Below are positions 17,878 to 27,575 of a stretch of 64,000 nt of DNA, in pieces. The translations under genes and the position numbers were made by a program. The notes beneath the pieces were generated by a model. The model was not told where the DNA came from and searched no databases. It saw only the letters and a list, made by a program, of their open reading frames with translations. Source of the DNA: Lachnospiraceae bacterium (GTDB lineage: Bacteria > Bacillota > Clostridia > Lachnospirales > Lachnospiraceae); the NCBI GenBank assembly GCA_024682075.1, contig JAIKZQ010000044.1:1-64000 (forward strand). The letters are read 5' to 3'. How positions within the stretch are numbered: position 1 is the stretch's first letter; every line of letters begins with the position of its first letter.

Positions 17878-18492
17878 TTATTTTGTAAAAAAGGTCTCCC
17901 AGGCAGATAAATAGAATTTATCAAGAGTCTCAGCATAGTGAATTGCTTCTTTTCTTGAAAAGCCGTGGACAACAACCTGAAACATAGCTTCTATCTGTGA
18001 CGTGACAAGAAGATGAAATTCCTTTCGACTGATCACATTAACTTTACGTCCTGCCTTTTTTAGTTCCTTCATATACCTGATTGTGGTTTGCTCTTCAAGC
18101 CTTGCCACATCATGTATAAACCTCTCATAACGTGTTCCCTGTGATTTGCTTATTATCAGCGTGAATTCATCTATATGATCAAAGACATAAGACATGATAT
18201 TCACGGTATCACTCTGTTCAGACCACAATGCATCGGATTCAATAGTCTCCAGTGCGTTTTTGTTTTCAGTCTCAAGTTCATGATACAATTCATAGAGTCC
18301 GTTAATTGCAGGATCGACAAGTGCTGCAAACATATCCTCTTTACTTTCAAAATGCTTATACAATCCGGATGCACTCATGCCACACTCAGAAGCAATCCTT
18401 CTCATTGATGCATCTTGAAAACCGTATTCAAGAAACTCTTTACATGCAGCATCAATTATCTTTTCGTGATTTATTGTTTTGTCCCTTGGCAT
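17878..18492 (-). CDS. TetR-family regulator 1
   Basis: 204 residues. The N-terminal helix-turn-helix (about 8-55: ASMRRIASECGMSASGLYKH, then FESKEDMFAAL) is typical TetR; the rest is a ligand-binding helical domain with no recognised signature. The start is the ATG at 18492 (MPRDK), five bases after AGAGG; the third TetR here also begins MPRDK. It lies upstream of ABC locus 1 in the same direction, so it probably regulates itself and possibly that pair. The ligand may be the transported molecule. Confidence 0.88.
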   Translation of the reverse strand: MPRDKTINHEKIIDAACKEFLEYGFQDASMRRIASECGMSASGLYKHFESKEDMFAALVDPAINGLYELYHELETENKNALETIESDALWSEQSDTVNIMSYVFDHIDEFTLIISKSQGTRYERFIHDVARLEEQTTIRYMKELKKAGRKVNVISRKEFHLLVTSQIEAMFQVVVHGFSRKEAIHYAETLDKFYLSAWETFFTK

Positions 18493-18515
18493 ATACACCT
18501 CTTATCTGAAAACAT

Positions 18516-18573
18516 AAGCGAACACCGTACGCCAACCATTTGTTAGAATACAGTGTTCGCTTTAATATGTCAA
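18516..18573 (-). promoter_or_regulatory. tetR1 promoter overlapped by a long inverted repeat
   Basis: TTGACA (18573-18568) and TATTCT (18550-18545) with a 17-bp spacer. The arms AAGCGAACACYGTA (18516-18529 and 18549-18562) form a 14-bp inverted repeat with one mismatch. One arm fills the promoter spacer and the other lies in the leader, which suits autorepression by the TetR product. Confidence 0.72.
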
Positions 18574-18605
18574 TATAATTTTTTGCTACAATGATCTTAT
18601 ACTAT

Positions 18606-18809
18606 TCAAAGCATGCCGGCATATTCATATCCGGCATCTTCTATTGATGCCTTGATCAACTCCTCATCAACGTCTTTAGAAGTTACAAGTGTCACAAGAT
18701 TCTCTTCATGTGATGCAGTTGCTGATTCAATTCCGTCTATTGCTTCAAGAGCTTTTTTTACATGAGCCTCACAGTGAGCACACATCATGCCTTTAACAGA
18801 TATTTTCAT
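18606..18809 (-). CDS. Nested CopZ-like HMA chaperone start within copA
   Basis: In the copA frame an ATG at 18809 is preceded, seven bases away, by AGGAAAGGA, as good a ribosome site as the real gene starts nearby. Initiation here would give a free 67-residue HMA protein (metal motif GMMCAHC) identical to the pump's C-terminus. Free CopZ and CopA from one gene are known in E. coli by frameshifting; internal initiation here is an inference. Confidence 0.5.
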   Translation of the reverse strand: MKISVKGMMCAHCEAHVKKALEAIDGIESATASHEENLVTLVTSKDVDEELIKASIEDAGYEYAGML

Positions 18810-21173
18810 ATTATCGTCCTTTCCTGATTTTTCAATGTTTTTTTCGGTCATCACATAATCACCTTGGATTATTATATCTTCTTTTATGGCATTTTTGTTA
18901 CTTTTATCTTTCTTTTTATCATATACATTTACAAAATTGAGACGAAGCGCGTTGGATACAACAAAAAAGCTGGACAAGCCCATAGCGGCAGCTCCGAACA
19001 TCGGATTCAAAGTCCATCCGAAAACTTTGACATAACATCCGGCAGCAAGGGGAATTCCTATCACATTGTAGAAAAATGCCCAGAACAGATTCTGATGAAT
19101 ATTCCTTATGGTAGCCTTGGATAATCTTATCGAAGCCGCAACATCTCTAATGCTGTTTTTAACAAGCACTACATCAGCCGCATCGATGGCAACATCCGTG
19201 CCTGCACCTATAGCAATTCCAAGATCTGCCCTTGTAAGCGCAGGTGCATCGTTGATTCCGTCACCAACCATTGCCACCTTGCCATATTCCATCAACTGTT
19301 TTATTACCGCTTCCTTCCCATCAGGTTTTACGGATGCAACCACCTCATCTACTCCGGCCTGAGCCGCTATAGCTCCTGCTGTGATCTCGTTATCTCCGGT
19401 GATCATGACCACATGAATGCCCAAGGCTTTAAGTTCAGATATTGCCTCTGCAGAATCTTCTTTGATAGCGTCTGCTACTGCGATCAGTCCGAGAATCTTA
19501 TCTTTTTCAGCAACCAGCACGGGAGTCTTGCCCTGTTCCGATAGCATTTTCAGTTTATTATTCAGATCCGGATCGATCACACCGGCTTTCTTTGAGATAA
19601 ATCCGGTATTACCGCAAAAGAATTCACTTCCGGCAATTATCGCCTTTAATCCACCGCCTGAAACCGCCTCAAAATCTGTCGTTTCAATAAGAGTCACATT
19701 CATTAAAGCAGTGTATTCGGTTATAGCTTTTGAGATTGGATGTTCACTCTTTACTTCCAGTGCATATGCAGCTTCAAGCAGTTCTCTGTCCGATACGCCC
19801 GCAGACGGGATCACATCTGTCACTTTCATCACACCCGTTGTGATGGTTCCCGTTTTATCCAAAGCTGCTATCTGAGTTCTTCCGGCCTGTTCCAGTGATG
19901 CCGCAGTCTTGAAAAGTATTCCGGCCTTTGCCCCAACACCGTTCCCGACCATGATCGCAACAGGCGTAGCAAGACCGAGTGCACAGGGACAGCTGATCAC
20001 AAGAACAGACACCGCTCTGGCTATGGCATATCCTAAATCCTGTCCGGCAATGATCCATGCTATGAATGTCACGAATGCAATCGATATCACCGCTGGGACA
20101 AACACTCCCGAAACCTTATCAGCAATCTTAGCAATAGGTGCCTTGGTGGCAGCCGCATCGCTGACCATCCGAATTATGCCGGCAAGTGTTGTATCCTCTC
20201 CGACTCTTGTTGCTTCACACACCAGGTATCCCGAAGTATTGATCGTAGCTGCAGATACTTTATCGCCTGCCTGTTTTTCTACAGGCACACTTTCACCGGT
20301 AAGAGCCGATTCATTGACCGCACTTTCTCCTTCAATTACCATTCCGTCTACCGGAATGCTCTCGCCCGGGCGAACCGCAAATCTGTCATGTACCTTAACT
20401 TCATCTATCGGAACAGTCTTCTCAACACCGTCAATAATCAGAACTGCCGTTTTGGGAGACAGGTCCATCAAAGCCTTAAGTGCATTTGTCGTCTTGCCCT
20501 TTGACCTTGCTTCAAGCATCTTACCAACTGTGATAAGAGTAAGTATTGTTGCAGCAGATTCAAAATATAACTGATCCATATAGTACATGGTCAGTTCCGA
20601 ATCCCCGGATGACACTGCTCCTGTCATTGCAAAAAGAGCAACTATGCTGTATCCGTAAGAAGCTGCAGCGCCAAGTGCCACAAGAGTATCCATATTGGGT
20701 GCTCTATGGATCAGTCCCTTAAACCCGCTTATGAAGAACTTCTTATTGATCACCATGACGATACCGGCAAGCAGAAGTTCATAGATACCCATTGCAACAT
20801 GATTTCCGTCCAGAAAAGCCGGCAGGGGCCAGTCCCATAGCATATGACCCATGGATACATACATAAGAGGCAGCAAAAAAACCAGAGAAGCTATTAGTCT
20901 TCTCTGCATTTTCGGAGTTTCGGTATCTGTAAGCACATCTTCCCGTACACTTTTCGTCTCCGTGTTTCCGCCACTGTTTTTCAGTTTTGCACCATACCCT
21001 GCAGCCTCAACAGCTCTCACAATTTCCTCGGGAGTTGCCGAGCCCTCTACTCCCATGGAGTTGGTAAGAAGGCTTACAGCGCAGCTTTCAACACCGGGAA
21101 CTTCCGACACAGCCTTCTCCACTCTTGTCTGACAGGCGGCACAGCTCATTCCGGTAACTGTATATTGTTCCAT
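18606..21173 (-). CDS. copA: Copper-exporting P1B-1 ATPase CopA with N- and C-terminal HMA domains
   Basis: 855 residues. Domains in order: HMA domain (1-66, GMSCAAC), eight-helix membrane core with [11 protein letters not shown], actuator loop with TGES, phosphorylation motif DKTGT, SEHP in the nucleotide domain and GDGINDAP, then a linker and a second HMA domain (789-855, GMMCAHC). It pumps Cu+ out of the cytoplasm. A C-terminal HMA is unusual; it behaves like a CopZ chaperone fused to the pump, and a good internal start precedes it. There is no GTTAG operator at its promoter, so it lies outside the iron-type regulon. Confidence 0.95.
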   Translation of the reverse strand: MEQYTVTGMSCAACQTRVEKAVSEVPGVESCAVSLLTNSMGVEGSATPEEIVRAVEAAGYGAKLKNSGGNTETKSVREDVLTDTETPKMQRRLIASLVFLLPLMYVSMGHMLWDWPLPAFLDGNHVAMGIYELLLAGIVMVINKKFFISGFKGLIHRAPNMDTLVALGAAASYGYSIVALFAMTGAVSSGDSELTMYYMDQLYFESAATILTLITVGKMLEARSKGKTTNALKALMDLSPKTAVLIIDGVEKTVPIDEVKVHDRFAVRPGESIPVDGMVIEGESAVNESALTGESVPVEKQAGDKVSAATINTSGYLVCEATRVGEDTTLAGIIRMVSDAAATKAPIAKIADKVSGVFVPAVISIAFVTFIAWIIAGQDLGYAIARAVSVLVISCPCALGLATPVAIMVGNGVGAKAGILFKTAASLEQAGRTQIAALDKTGTITTGVMKVTDVIPSAGVSDRELLEAAYALEVKSEHPISKAITEYTALMNVTLIETTDFEAVSGGGLKAIIAGSEFFCGNTGFISKKAGVIDPDLNNKLKMLSEQGKTPVLVAEKDKILGLIAVADAIKEDSAEAISELKALGIHVVMITGDNEITAGAIAAQAGVDEVVASVKPDGKEAVIKQLMEYGKVAMVGDGINDAPALTRADLGIAIGAGTDVAIDAADVVLVKNSIRDVAASIRLSKATIRNIHQNLFWAFFYNVIGIPLAAGCYVKVFGWTLNPMFGAAAMGLSSFFVVSNALRLNFVNVYDKKKDKSNKNAIKEDIIIQGDYVMTEKNIEKSGKDDNMKISVKGMMCAHCEAHVKKALEAIDGIESATASHEENLVTLVTSKDVDEELIKASIEDAGYEYAGML

Positions 21174-21214
21174 ATCTTTCCAGCCTAATAAAATTGTTGC
21201 CTTTATTTATCTTT

Positions 21215-21242
21215 ATTGTATCAATGAAGAAAATTCTTGCAA
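21215..21242 (-). promoter_or_regulatory. copA promoter
   Basis: TTGCAA (21242-21237) and TACAAT (21220-21215) with a 16-bp spacer, about 40 bases before the copA start. I see no clear CsoR or CopY palindrome. Confidence 0.55.
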
Positions 21243-21302
21243 CTCAATTTCTTGACCATCCTCAAAATAAGACGAATACGTTCATATTATCACTTCTATT
21301 TA

Positions 21303-21338
21303 AAGCGGATGACCACACCAATCTGCAGCCATCCGCTT
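21303..21338 (-). terminator. Probable enolase terminator
   Basis: Nine-base arms AAGCGGATG and CATCCGCTT flank an 18-base loop, 34 bases after the eno stop. The following sequence (TTAAATAG) is only partly T-rich, so efficiency may be low. Confidence 0.5.
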
Positions 21339-21371
21339 CGAGAAAGAGAAAATATAATGATTACAATAAGA

Positions 21372-22697
<1,326 letters not shown>

Positions 22698-22740
22698 TTA
22701 AGGATCCATCGCATAATCACTTACACTGATCCTAAAATTG

Positions 22741-22793
22741 GAATTCCTCTTTTCACATCCGCTCATAGGTACGGATATGAAAAAGAGGAACTC
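22741..22793 (-). other. Long leader hairpin upstream of enolase
   Basis: Near-perfect arms of about 20 bases (GTTCCTCTTTTTCATATCCG against its complement) with a short loop. It lies 68 bases before eno and about 75 after the ECF ATPase gene. It could terminate the ECF transcript or structure the eno leader; there is no strong T-run. A weaker GGATC/GATCC stem follows at about 22700-22733. Confidence 0.55.
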
Positions 22794-22810
22794 ACATGAT
22801 TTATTCAACG

Positions 22811-22862
22811 GTTAGCGGTTGCTAACTGTAAGTATATTATTACATCAATGTACGGATGTCAA
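22811..22862 (-). promoter_or_regulatory. Enolase promoter with GTTAG-N6-CTAAC operator
   Basis: TTGACA (22862-22857) and TAATAT (22839-22834) are 17 bp apart and slightly overlap the end of the ECF ATPase gene's downstream region. The perfect operator copy at 22811-22826 covers the expected start. This layout matches that of the ZIP gene. Confidence 0.75.
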
Positions 22863-22865
22863 GCA

Positions 22866-24359
22866 TCAATATTGCTGATAATACTCTCTTTCATATTTCA
22901 CTAATAGTTCTTCACTTATATCTGTCATATGTCCGTCGTCCCCTGAATCAAGTGATAGTATTTTGTTACATGTACCGGCGATAAACTCAAGATCATGAGA
23001 TACGAGAAATATGATAGCTCCATTTCCTGATAATTCTTTAATCTGTTTGCTTACTCTTTCCATCGAATCAAGATCGAGTCCGCTTGTCGGTTCATCAAAA
23101 TATAGTATCTTACTGTTTTTTACAAGTGATACTCCAATCGTAACCCGTTGTTTCTGGCCTCCGGATAATGATGCAGGATGTCTGTCTCTGTATTCGATAA
23201 GAGCCAGTCTCTGAAGTATATCTTCTATATATGCTTTATTGGGATCTGAAACTCCGAGAGTGAGTTCTTCATCTACACTCGCAGCAAAAAGCTGATAATC
23301 CGCATCCTGCATAACAAGATAAGAAAGTTTACGCCGCTTTGACCGGGTGAGCTTCTTTCCATCAAAACAGATTTGCCCCGAGTTCTCTTTTAATATTCCG
23401 CTCAGCACTGAAATAAGCGTCGTTTTCCCTGCACCATTATGTCCTATAACACCAATAACATCACCGGTTGAAGCTTCAAATGTAACATTATTAAGTATTT
23501 TTTCCTTTTTTACATAACCAAAGGAGATCTCCTCAACCTTAAATATTTTTCTTTCATTATCCGAAATATGATGATCTTCCAAAACTGCGAAGTCTGTTTT
23601 TTCTCTTTCAGGATATACCGGACGCAATCCCATTTGTATACGCATGTTTCTATCCAAAGAACAAAACTGGTCTTTTGTATATTTTTCAGATATTTTCCCC
23701 TCCTCCATATATATGGCTGTATCCAAAATGTCTCTAAGATAGTAAAATCTGTGATCAGCAACTATAACTGTATTACCGCCGTCCTTAAGCCTTTTTAAGA
23801 TATGAGTCAAACGCTTAGTTGCTTCAAAATCCAGATTTGCTGAGGGCTCATCAAATATATAAACCCGTGGAGTCATTGCATAGACCGAACCAATCGCAAT
23901 CTGCTGTTTTTCACCGCTGGATAAGGAGAAAATACTTCTACCAAGAAAATCTGCAAGTTCAAGATCATTCACCGCCTTTTCAACACGGTCAATGATCTCA
24001 TCACGATTCCAGCCCATGTTTTCACATCCGAAGGCAAGTTCTCTTGTTGTGTCAGTCATAAAAAACTGAGATCTGGGGTCCTGAAATACTGTTCCTACAA
24101 TTCCCGCCATAGCAGAAGGCTCTGTTTTAAGCAAGGAAATATCTCCATATAATAACTCGCCATTTATCTGACCCGGATAAAAATGTGGAATCAAACCGTT
24201 TATAGAGCGCAGAACGGTTGATTTTCCGCAGCCACTTCGTCCTGTCAGCAGAACGAACTCTCCGTCCCGAATTTCAAGATTGATTTTCTTTAAAGCATCT
24301 TCTTTCATTCCTTCATAGCAAAAGGAATAATCAACAAAGCGGATCATATCTGTCTCCAT
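22866..24359 (-). CDS. ECF transporter ATPase, two ABC domains fused (EcfA)
   Basis: 497 residues with two CbiO-like ATPase domains in one chain. Domain 1 has Walker A GRSGCGKST, signature LSSGEKQQ and Walker B YIFDEPSANLD. Domain 2 (from about 285) has GHNGAGKTT, LSGGQKQR and YFDEPTSGLD. It replaces the usual separate EcfA and EcfA'. It overlaps the EcfT gene by 16 bases, so the two are translated together. It energises uptake of the vitamin, metal or chelate bound by the S component at 25186-25788. Confidence 0.92.
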   Translation of the reverse strand: METDMIRFVDYSFCYEGMKEDALKKINLEIRDGEFVLLTGRSGCGKSTVLRSINGLIPHFYPGQINGELLYGDISLLKTEPSAMAGIVGTVFQDPRSQFFMTDTTRELAFGCENMGWNRDEIIDRVEKAVNDLELADFLGRSIFSLSSGEKQQIAIGSVYAMTPRVYIFDEPSANLDFEATKRLTHILKRLKDGGNTVIVADHRFYYLRDILDTAIYMEEGKISEKYTKDQFCSLDRNMRIQMGLRPVYPEREKTDFAVLEDHHISDNERKIFKVEEISFGYVKKEKILNNVTFEASTGDVIGVIGHNGAGKTTLISVLSGILKENSGQICFDGKKLTRSKRRKLSYLVMQDADYQLFAASVDEELTLGVSDPNKAYIEDILQRLALIEYRDRHPASLSGGQKQRVTIGVSLVKNSKILYFDEPTSGLDLDSMERVSKQIKELSGNGAIIFLVSHDLEFIAGTCNKILSLDSGDDGHMTDISEELLVKYEREYYQQY

Positions 24360-25120
24360 AAAACATATTGTCCGATTGATGTCCTCTCCAGGACAAAAAG
24401 AGTAACAACAAATAATACCATTATGACAATGGCCAGGTATTCTCCCACACCAAATCCAACCTCCAAAATACTATAACGTCTGTTGCTTCTTTCCATGCCT
24501 CTTGTGGTTCCTGATGCAGCAAGTTCATCGGATACTTTTAAGCATCTCATCAATAAAGGAATCAAAATGTATTCGATAGTAGAAAACGGATGAAAAAATA
24601 TCTTTATAAACGAGTCACATACCCCGCGTATCTTCATTGTATTTCTGATCATCCTGTATTCTATTCCGAGTGTGGGTATATATCTGAACATAACAACAAA
24701 AGGAATAATCACACTTCGTGGCAGACCTGCTCTTTCAAGCGCAACCGCAAGTTCATCCATATAAGTGCTTTTCATCACCCATCTGCCAAAAGATATTACA
24801 GGAATAGCTTTTATTATTGTCACTCCAAAAATCCCCATCAAAAGGCTCACAACCGGAATCGGAATATACTTAAGGCACGTGTTCAGGTAAGAGATCACAA
24901 TATATATAACAAGCATTCTGATTCCCCATCCGGGCGCACTACCCGCACAGATGAAAACAGTCACGCCAAGCATGAGCAACAGTTCGGGAACATCCCCATT
25001 AATGAAAAAACTGGTGCACCCAAGTGTTATAAGCATTATAAGCTTGAGTCTCGGATCCAGTCTCGCGCTGCCATGAAATGACACCTGTGTTATTTTGTCT
25101 TTGACTGATTTGTCACTCAT
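24344..25120 (-). CDS. ECF transporter transmembrane component (EcfT/CbiQ)
   Basis: 258 residues with five to six helices. The coupling helix motif (AALERAGLPRS near 140 and a later AASGTTRGMER) fits the Ala-Arg-Gly signatures of EcfT. I use the ATG at 25120, which has GGAG in the right position; the longer start at 25156 has no site. It joins the ATPase to the substrate-binding S component of the same operon. Being dedicated (single operon with its own S gene), it is a group I ECF system. Confidence 0.88.
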   Translation of the reverse strand: MSDKSVKDKITQVSFHGSARLDPRLKLIMLITLGCTSFFINGDVPELLLMLGVTVFICAGSAPGWGIRMLVIYIVISYLNTCLKYIPIPVVSLLMGIFGVTIIKAIPVISFGRWVMKSTYMDELAVALERAGLPRSVIIPFVVMFRYIPTLGIEYRMIRNTMKIRGVCDSFIKIFFHPFSTIEYILIPLLMRCLKVSDELAASGTTRGMERSNRRYSILEVGFGVGEYLAIVIMVLFVVTLFVLERTSIGQYVLWRQI

Positions 25121-25185
25121 ATAACTCCATAAATAAAGACTGATCTGTGAAAGCATCAGCCTTTATTGATCATTTCTTTTACCGA

Positions 25186-25788
25186 TTATGCTTGTACGAG
25201 ACCCGCTTTAACAAAATGCTTTTTCAATACATTCAGACCGATAATTCCTCCAATAAATCCGCATACAAAACCTGTTATGATGATCACCGTAAGCATAGGC
25301 CATTCAGTCATCTTAATAAGGCCATCCACATATTCCTGAGAGATACCGTTGCTAAGAGTCAGATCCATATATGCTTCCCTGAAGATCTTCATCGGAGAAA
25401 TTGCACCAAATGTAAAAATACCGCTGAACACCGCATATGCCGTAATCATCTTTTTAGTTGAAATCTCACCGAGTCCAATGAACAACAGATCAGCAAACAA
25501 AGCTCCGACGATAAGTCCTGCACCGACTGTCCAGAACGCTCCGACCAGAAAAGTAAGAAGTCCCTGGATAACTCCGGCAATGGATAATGCTCCAAACTTA
25601 GGAACCTTTGCAAGCAAAAGCATCATGACAATACCATTCACAAGAGAAACTGCAGCAGGATAAAAAACATTGGTGACAGGCCCGGCAAGGCTCATGACAA
25701 TGCTAACCGCCATATATATAACAAACATGACTGCTGTAAGGGCTCCTGTAAGGATCAGATCTTTTCCGACAAGCTTATTATTTTTCAT
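25186..25788 (-). CDS. ECF S component, Trep_Strep (MptS) family
   Basis: 200 residues with six hydrophobic helices. It has the family's opening KDLILTGALTAVMFV and an early AGPVTN turn. Trep_Strep S components often stand beside pairs of exporter-fold ABC genes as here, and related ECF systems in lactic acid bacteria and streptococci have been tied to heme uptake. The substrate is therefore plausibly heme or another iron chelate, but this rests on context. The ATG has GGAG seven bases upstream. Confidence 0.85.
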   Translation of the reverse strand: MKNNKLVGKDLILTGALTAVMFVIYMAVSIVMSLAGPVTNVFYPAAVSLVNGIVMMLLLAKVPKFGALSIAGVIQGLLTFLVGAFWTVGAGLIVGALFADLLFIGLGEISTKKMITAYAVFSGIFTFGAISPMKIFREAYMDLTLSNGISQEYVDGLIKMTEWPMLTVIIITGFVCGFIGGIIGLNVLKKHFVKAGLVQA

Positions 25789-25840
25789 TTTTTGACTCCT
25801 CTAAATATATTTTTTTTACAAGCATGATAATGCTGTGTAT

Positions 25841-27571
25841 TTATGATGTCTGCAGGGAAACCATATGCGCATAGGTCCCATTCAAATCCATAAGCGCCTG
25901 ATGATCACCTCTCTCAATAATCTCACCATCAGATACTACAAGTATCTGGTCGGCATCCTTTATGGTCTTAAGCCTGTGAGCAATGACAAGCAGCGTCTTA
26001 TTCCTGCAAAGTTCGGATATGGCTTCCTGAATGGCTCTTTCATTATCCGCATCCACGCTTGCAGTAGCTTCGTCAAGTATTACTATCGGAGCATCCTTGA
26101 GAATACATCTCGCAATAGATATTCTTTGTTTTTCGCCACCCGATAAAGAAGCTCCGCCTTCTCCGATCACAGTATCAAAGCCTTCCGGGAGCTGCATTAT
26201 GAAGTCGTAACATCTTGCTTTTTTTGCCGCGTTTTCAACTTCTTCTCTTGTAGCATCAGGGCGGCCTATAGCGATATTGTTATATACCGTATCCTGGAAA
26301 AGATATACTCTCTGAAAGACCATGCTGATCTGATCCATAAGACTTCCCAGAGATACGTCTCTTATATCCTCACCCCGTACCAGTATCTTCCCACTCTTAA
26401 CATCCCAAAAGCGTGCTAAAAGCGAAGCAATCGTCGACTTGCCGCCTCCCGAAGGACCAACTAATGCTGTCATCTGGCACTTCTTTACGGAAAAGGAGAC
26501 ATTCTCAAGAACATTCTTATCTGTATAACCGAAACTGACGTTGTCATACACTATTTCATCCTGTCCTTTTGCATCATCATATGATGCCAATGTTTTTTGG
26601 CTGACATCTTTTAATTCTTCAGCAGCGAATACTTCTTCTATTCTGTCAAGGCTTGCATTTGTCACGGTAAGTCTGGCCATCTGTGAGTAATAACTCTTGA
26701 TTGAAACAAACATATCAAAAAGGAACAGTGCCATTCCAACCATATATACATCCGATATTTCGCCTGCGTTAAACAGATAAGCACATAACGAAAGCACGAG
26801 TGCTGTGCCTATACCAAATGTAAGATAAAGTGCTCTTGACCATGGGCTGTATGCAACCTCAAAATCAATACTTTCTTTACAGCTCTTATCAAATTCGTCC
26901 GTAAGTCTCTTCGATTTTTCACCAAGCATATTGTATGACTTAATGATTCCGATACCCTCTGCGAAATCAAGTACTTCCTCAGTCAGGGATTCACTGGCTT
27001 CCTGTTTGATAACCGAGTGCTTTAGTGTAGTCTTAAGCATAAGATTACCGATCACTATAAATACAGCAACGATCATCAGTGACAGAAGTCCAAGCCTGAC
27101 ATCCATCACAAACATCATGATGGTCATGATGCCCTGTGAAATCATAAATGTAACAAGTTCAGATAATACCCCCATACAGTTCTCTTCGATAAAAACCATA
27201 TCGGTAGCAAGAACAGAACTTATCTTTCCTATATTTCCTTCCGTAAAATATCCCATCGGAAGTTTTCTGAGGTGATCACCGAGCCTTAAACGCATGTCTG
27301 CAAATACCATGTAACCGGTTGCCGATTGAAGCACATTGGATATATGTTCGAATACTGTCTGCAGAACAACACTTGCAAGTACTGCTATACCCAGCAGAAT
27401 ACATTTTGTAATATCCATCTGATCCTGCATAAACAGTGAGATACATATGAAACAAAGCATCAATGGAGCTTTCATCATAATTCCCTTTAAAAAGGCGGTT
27501 ATATATGAACCCCTGATCCTTGCTTTATACTTTCCCGTTACACATATAAGTCTGTGAAGTATTTTTAACAT
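25841..27571 (-). CDS. ABC transporter, exporter-fold half, locus 2 subunit B
   Basis: 576 residues. Membrane domain about 20-315; ATPase with Walker A GPSGGGKST, signature LSGGEKQR, Walker B IVILDEATASVD and switch AHRL. It starts four bases after its partner's stop. It is close in sequence to locus 1 subunit B (shared GEGGASLSGGEKQR region), so the loci arose by duplication. It stands before the ECF S/T/A genes in one operon, which suggests both transporters handle the same or sequential substrates. Confidence 0.9.
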   Translation of the reverse strand: MLKILHRLICVTGKYKARIRGSYITAFLKGIMMKAPLMLCFICISLFMQDQMDITKCILLGIAVLASVVLQTVFEHISNVLQSATGYMVFADMRLRLGDHLRKLPMGYFTEGNIGKISSVLATDMVFIEENCMGVLSELVTFMISQGIMTIMMFVMDVRLGLLSLMIVAVFIVIGNLMLKTTLKHSVIKQEASESLTEEVLDFAEGIGIIKSYNMLGEKSKRLTDEFDKSCKESIDFEVAYSPWSRALYLTFGIGTALVLSLCAYLFNAGEISDVYMVGMALFLFDMFVSIKSYYSQMARLTVTNASLDRIEEVFAAEELKDVSQKTLASYDDAKGQDEIVYDNVSFGYTDKNVLENVSFSVKKCQMTALVGPSGGGKSTIASLLARFWDVKSGKILVRGEDIRDVSLGSLMDQISMVFQRVYLFQDTVYNNIAIGRPDATREEVENAAKKARCYDFIMQLPEGFDTVIGEGGASLSGGEKQRISIARCILKDAPIVILDEATASVDADNERAIQEAISELCRNKTLLVIAHRLKTIKDADQILVVSDGEIIERGDHQALMDLNGTYAHMVSLQTS

Positions 27572-27575
27572 TGTA

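Noticed and set aside
19909..20574. 221-codon plus-strand open frame
   Set aside because: Antisense shadow of copA with no recognisable domain.
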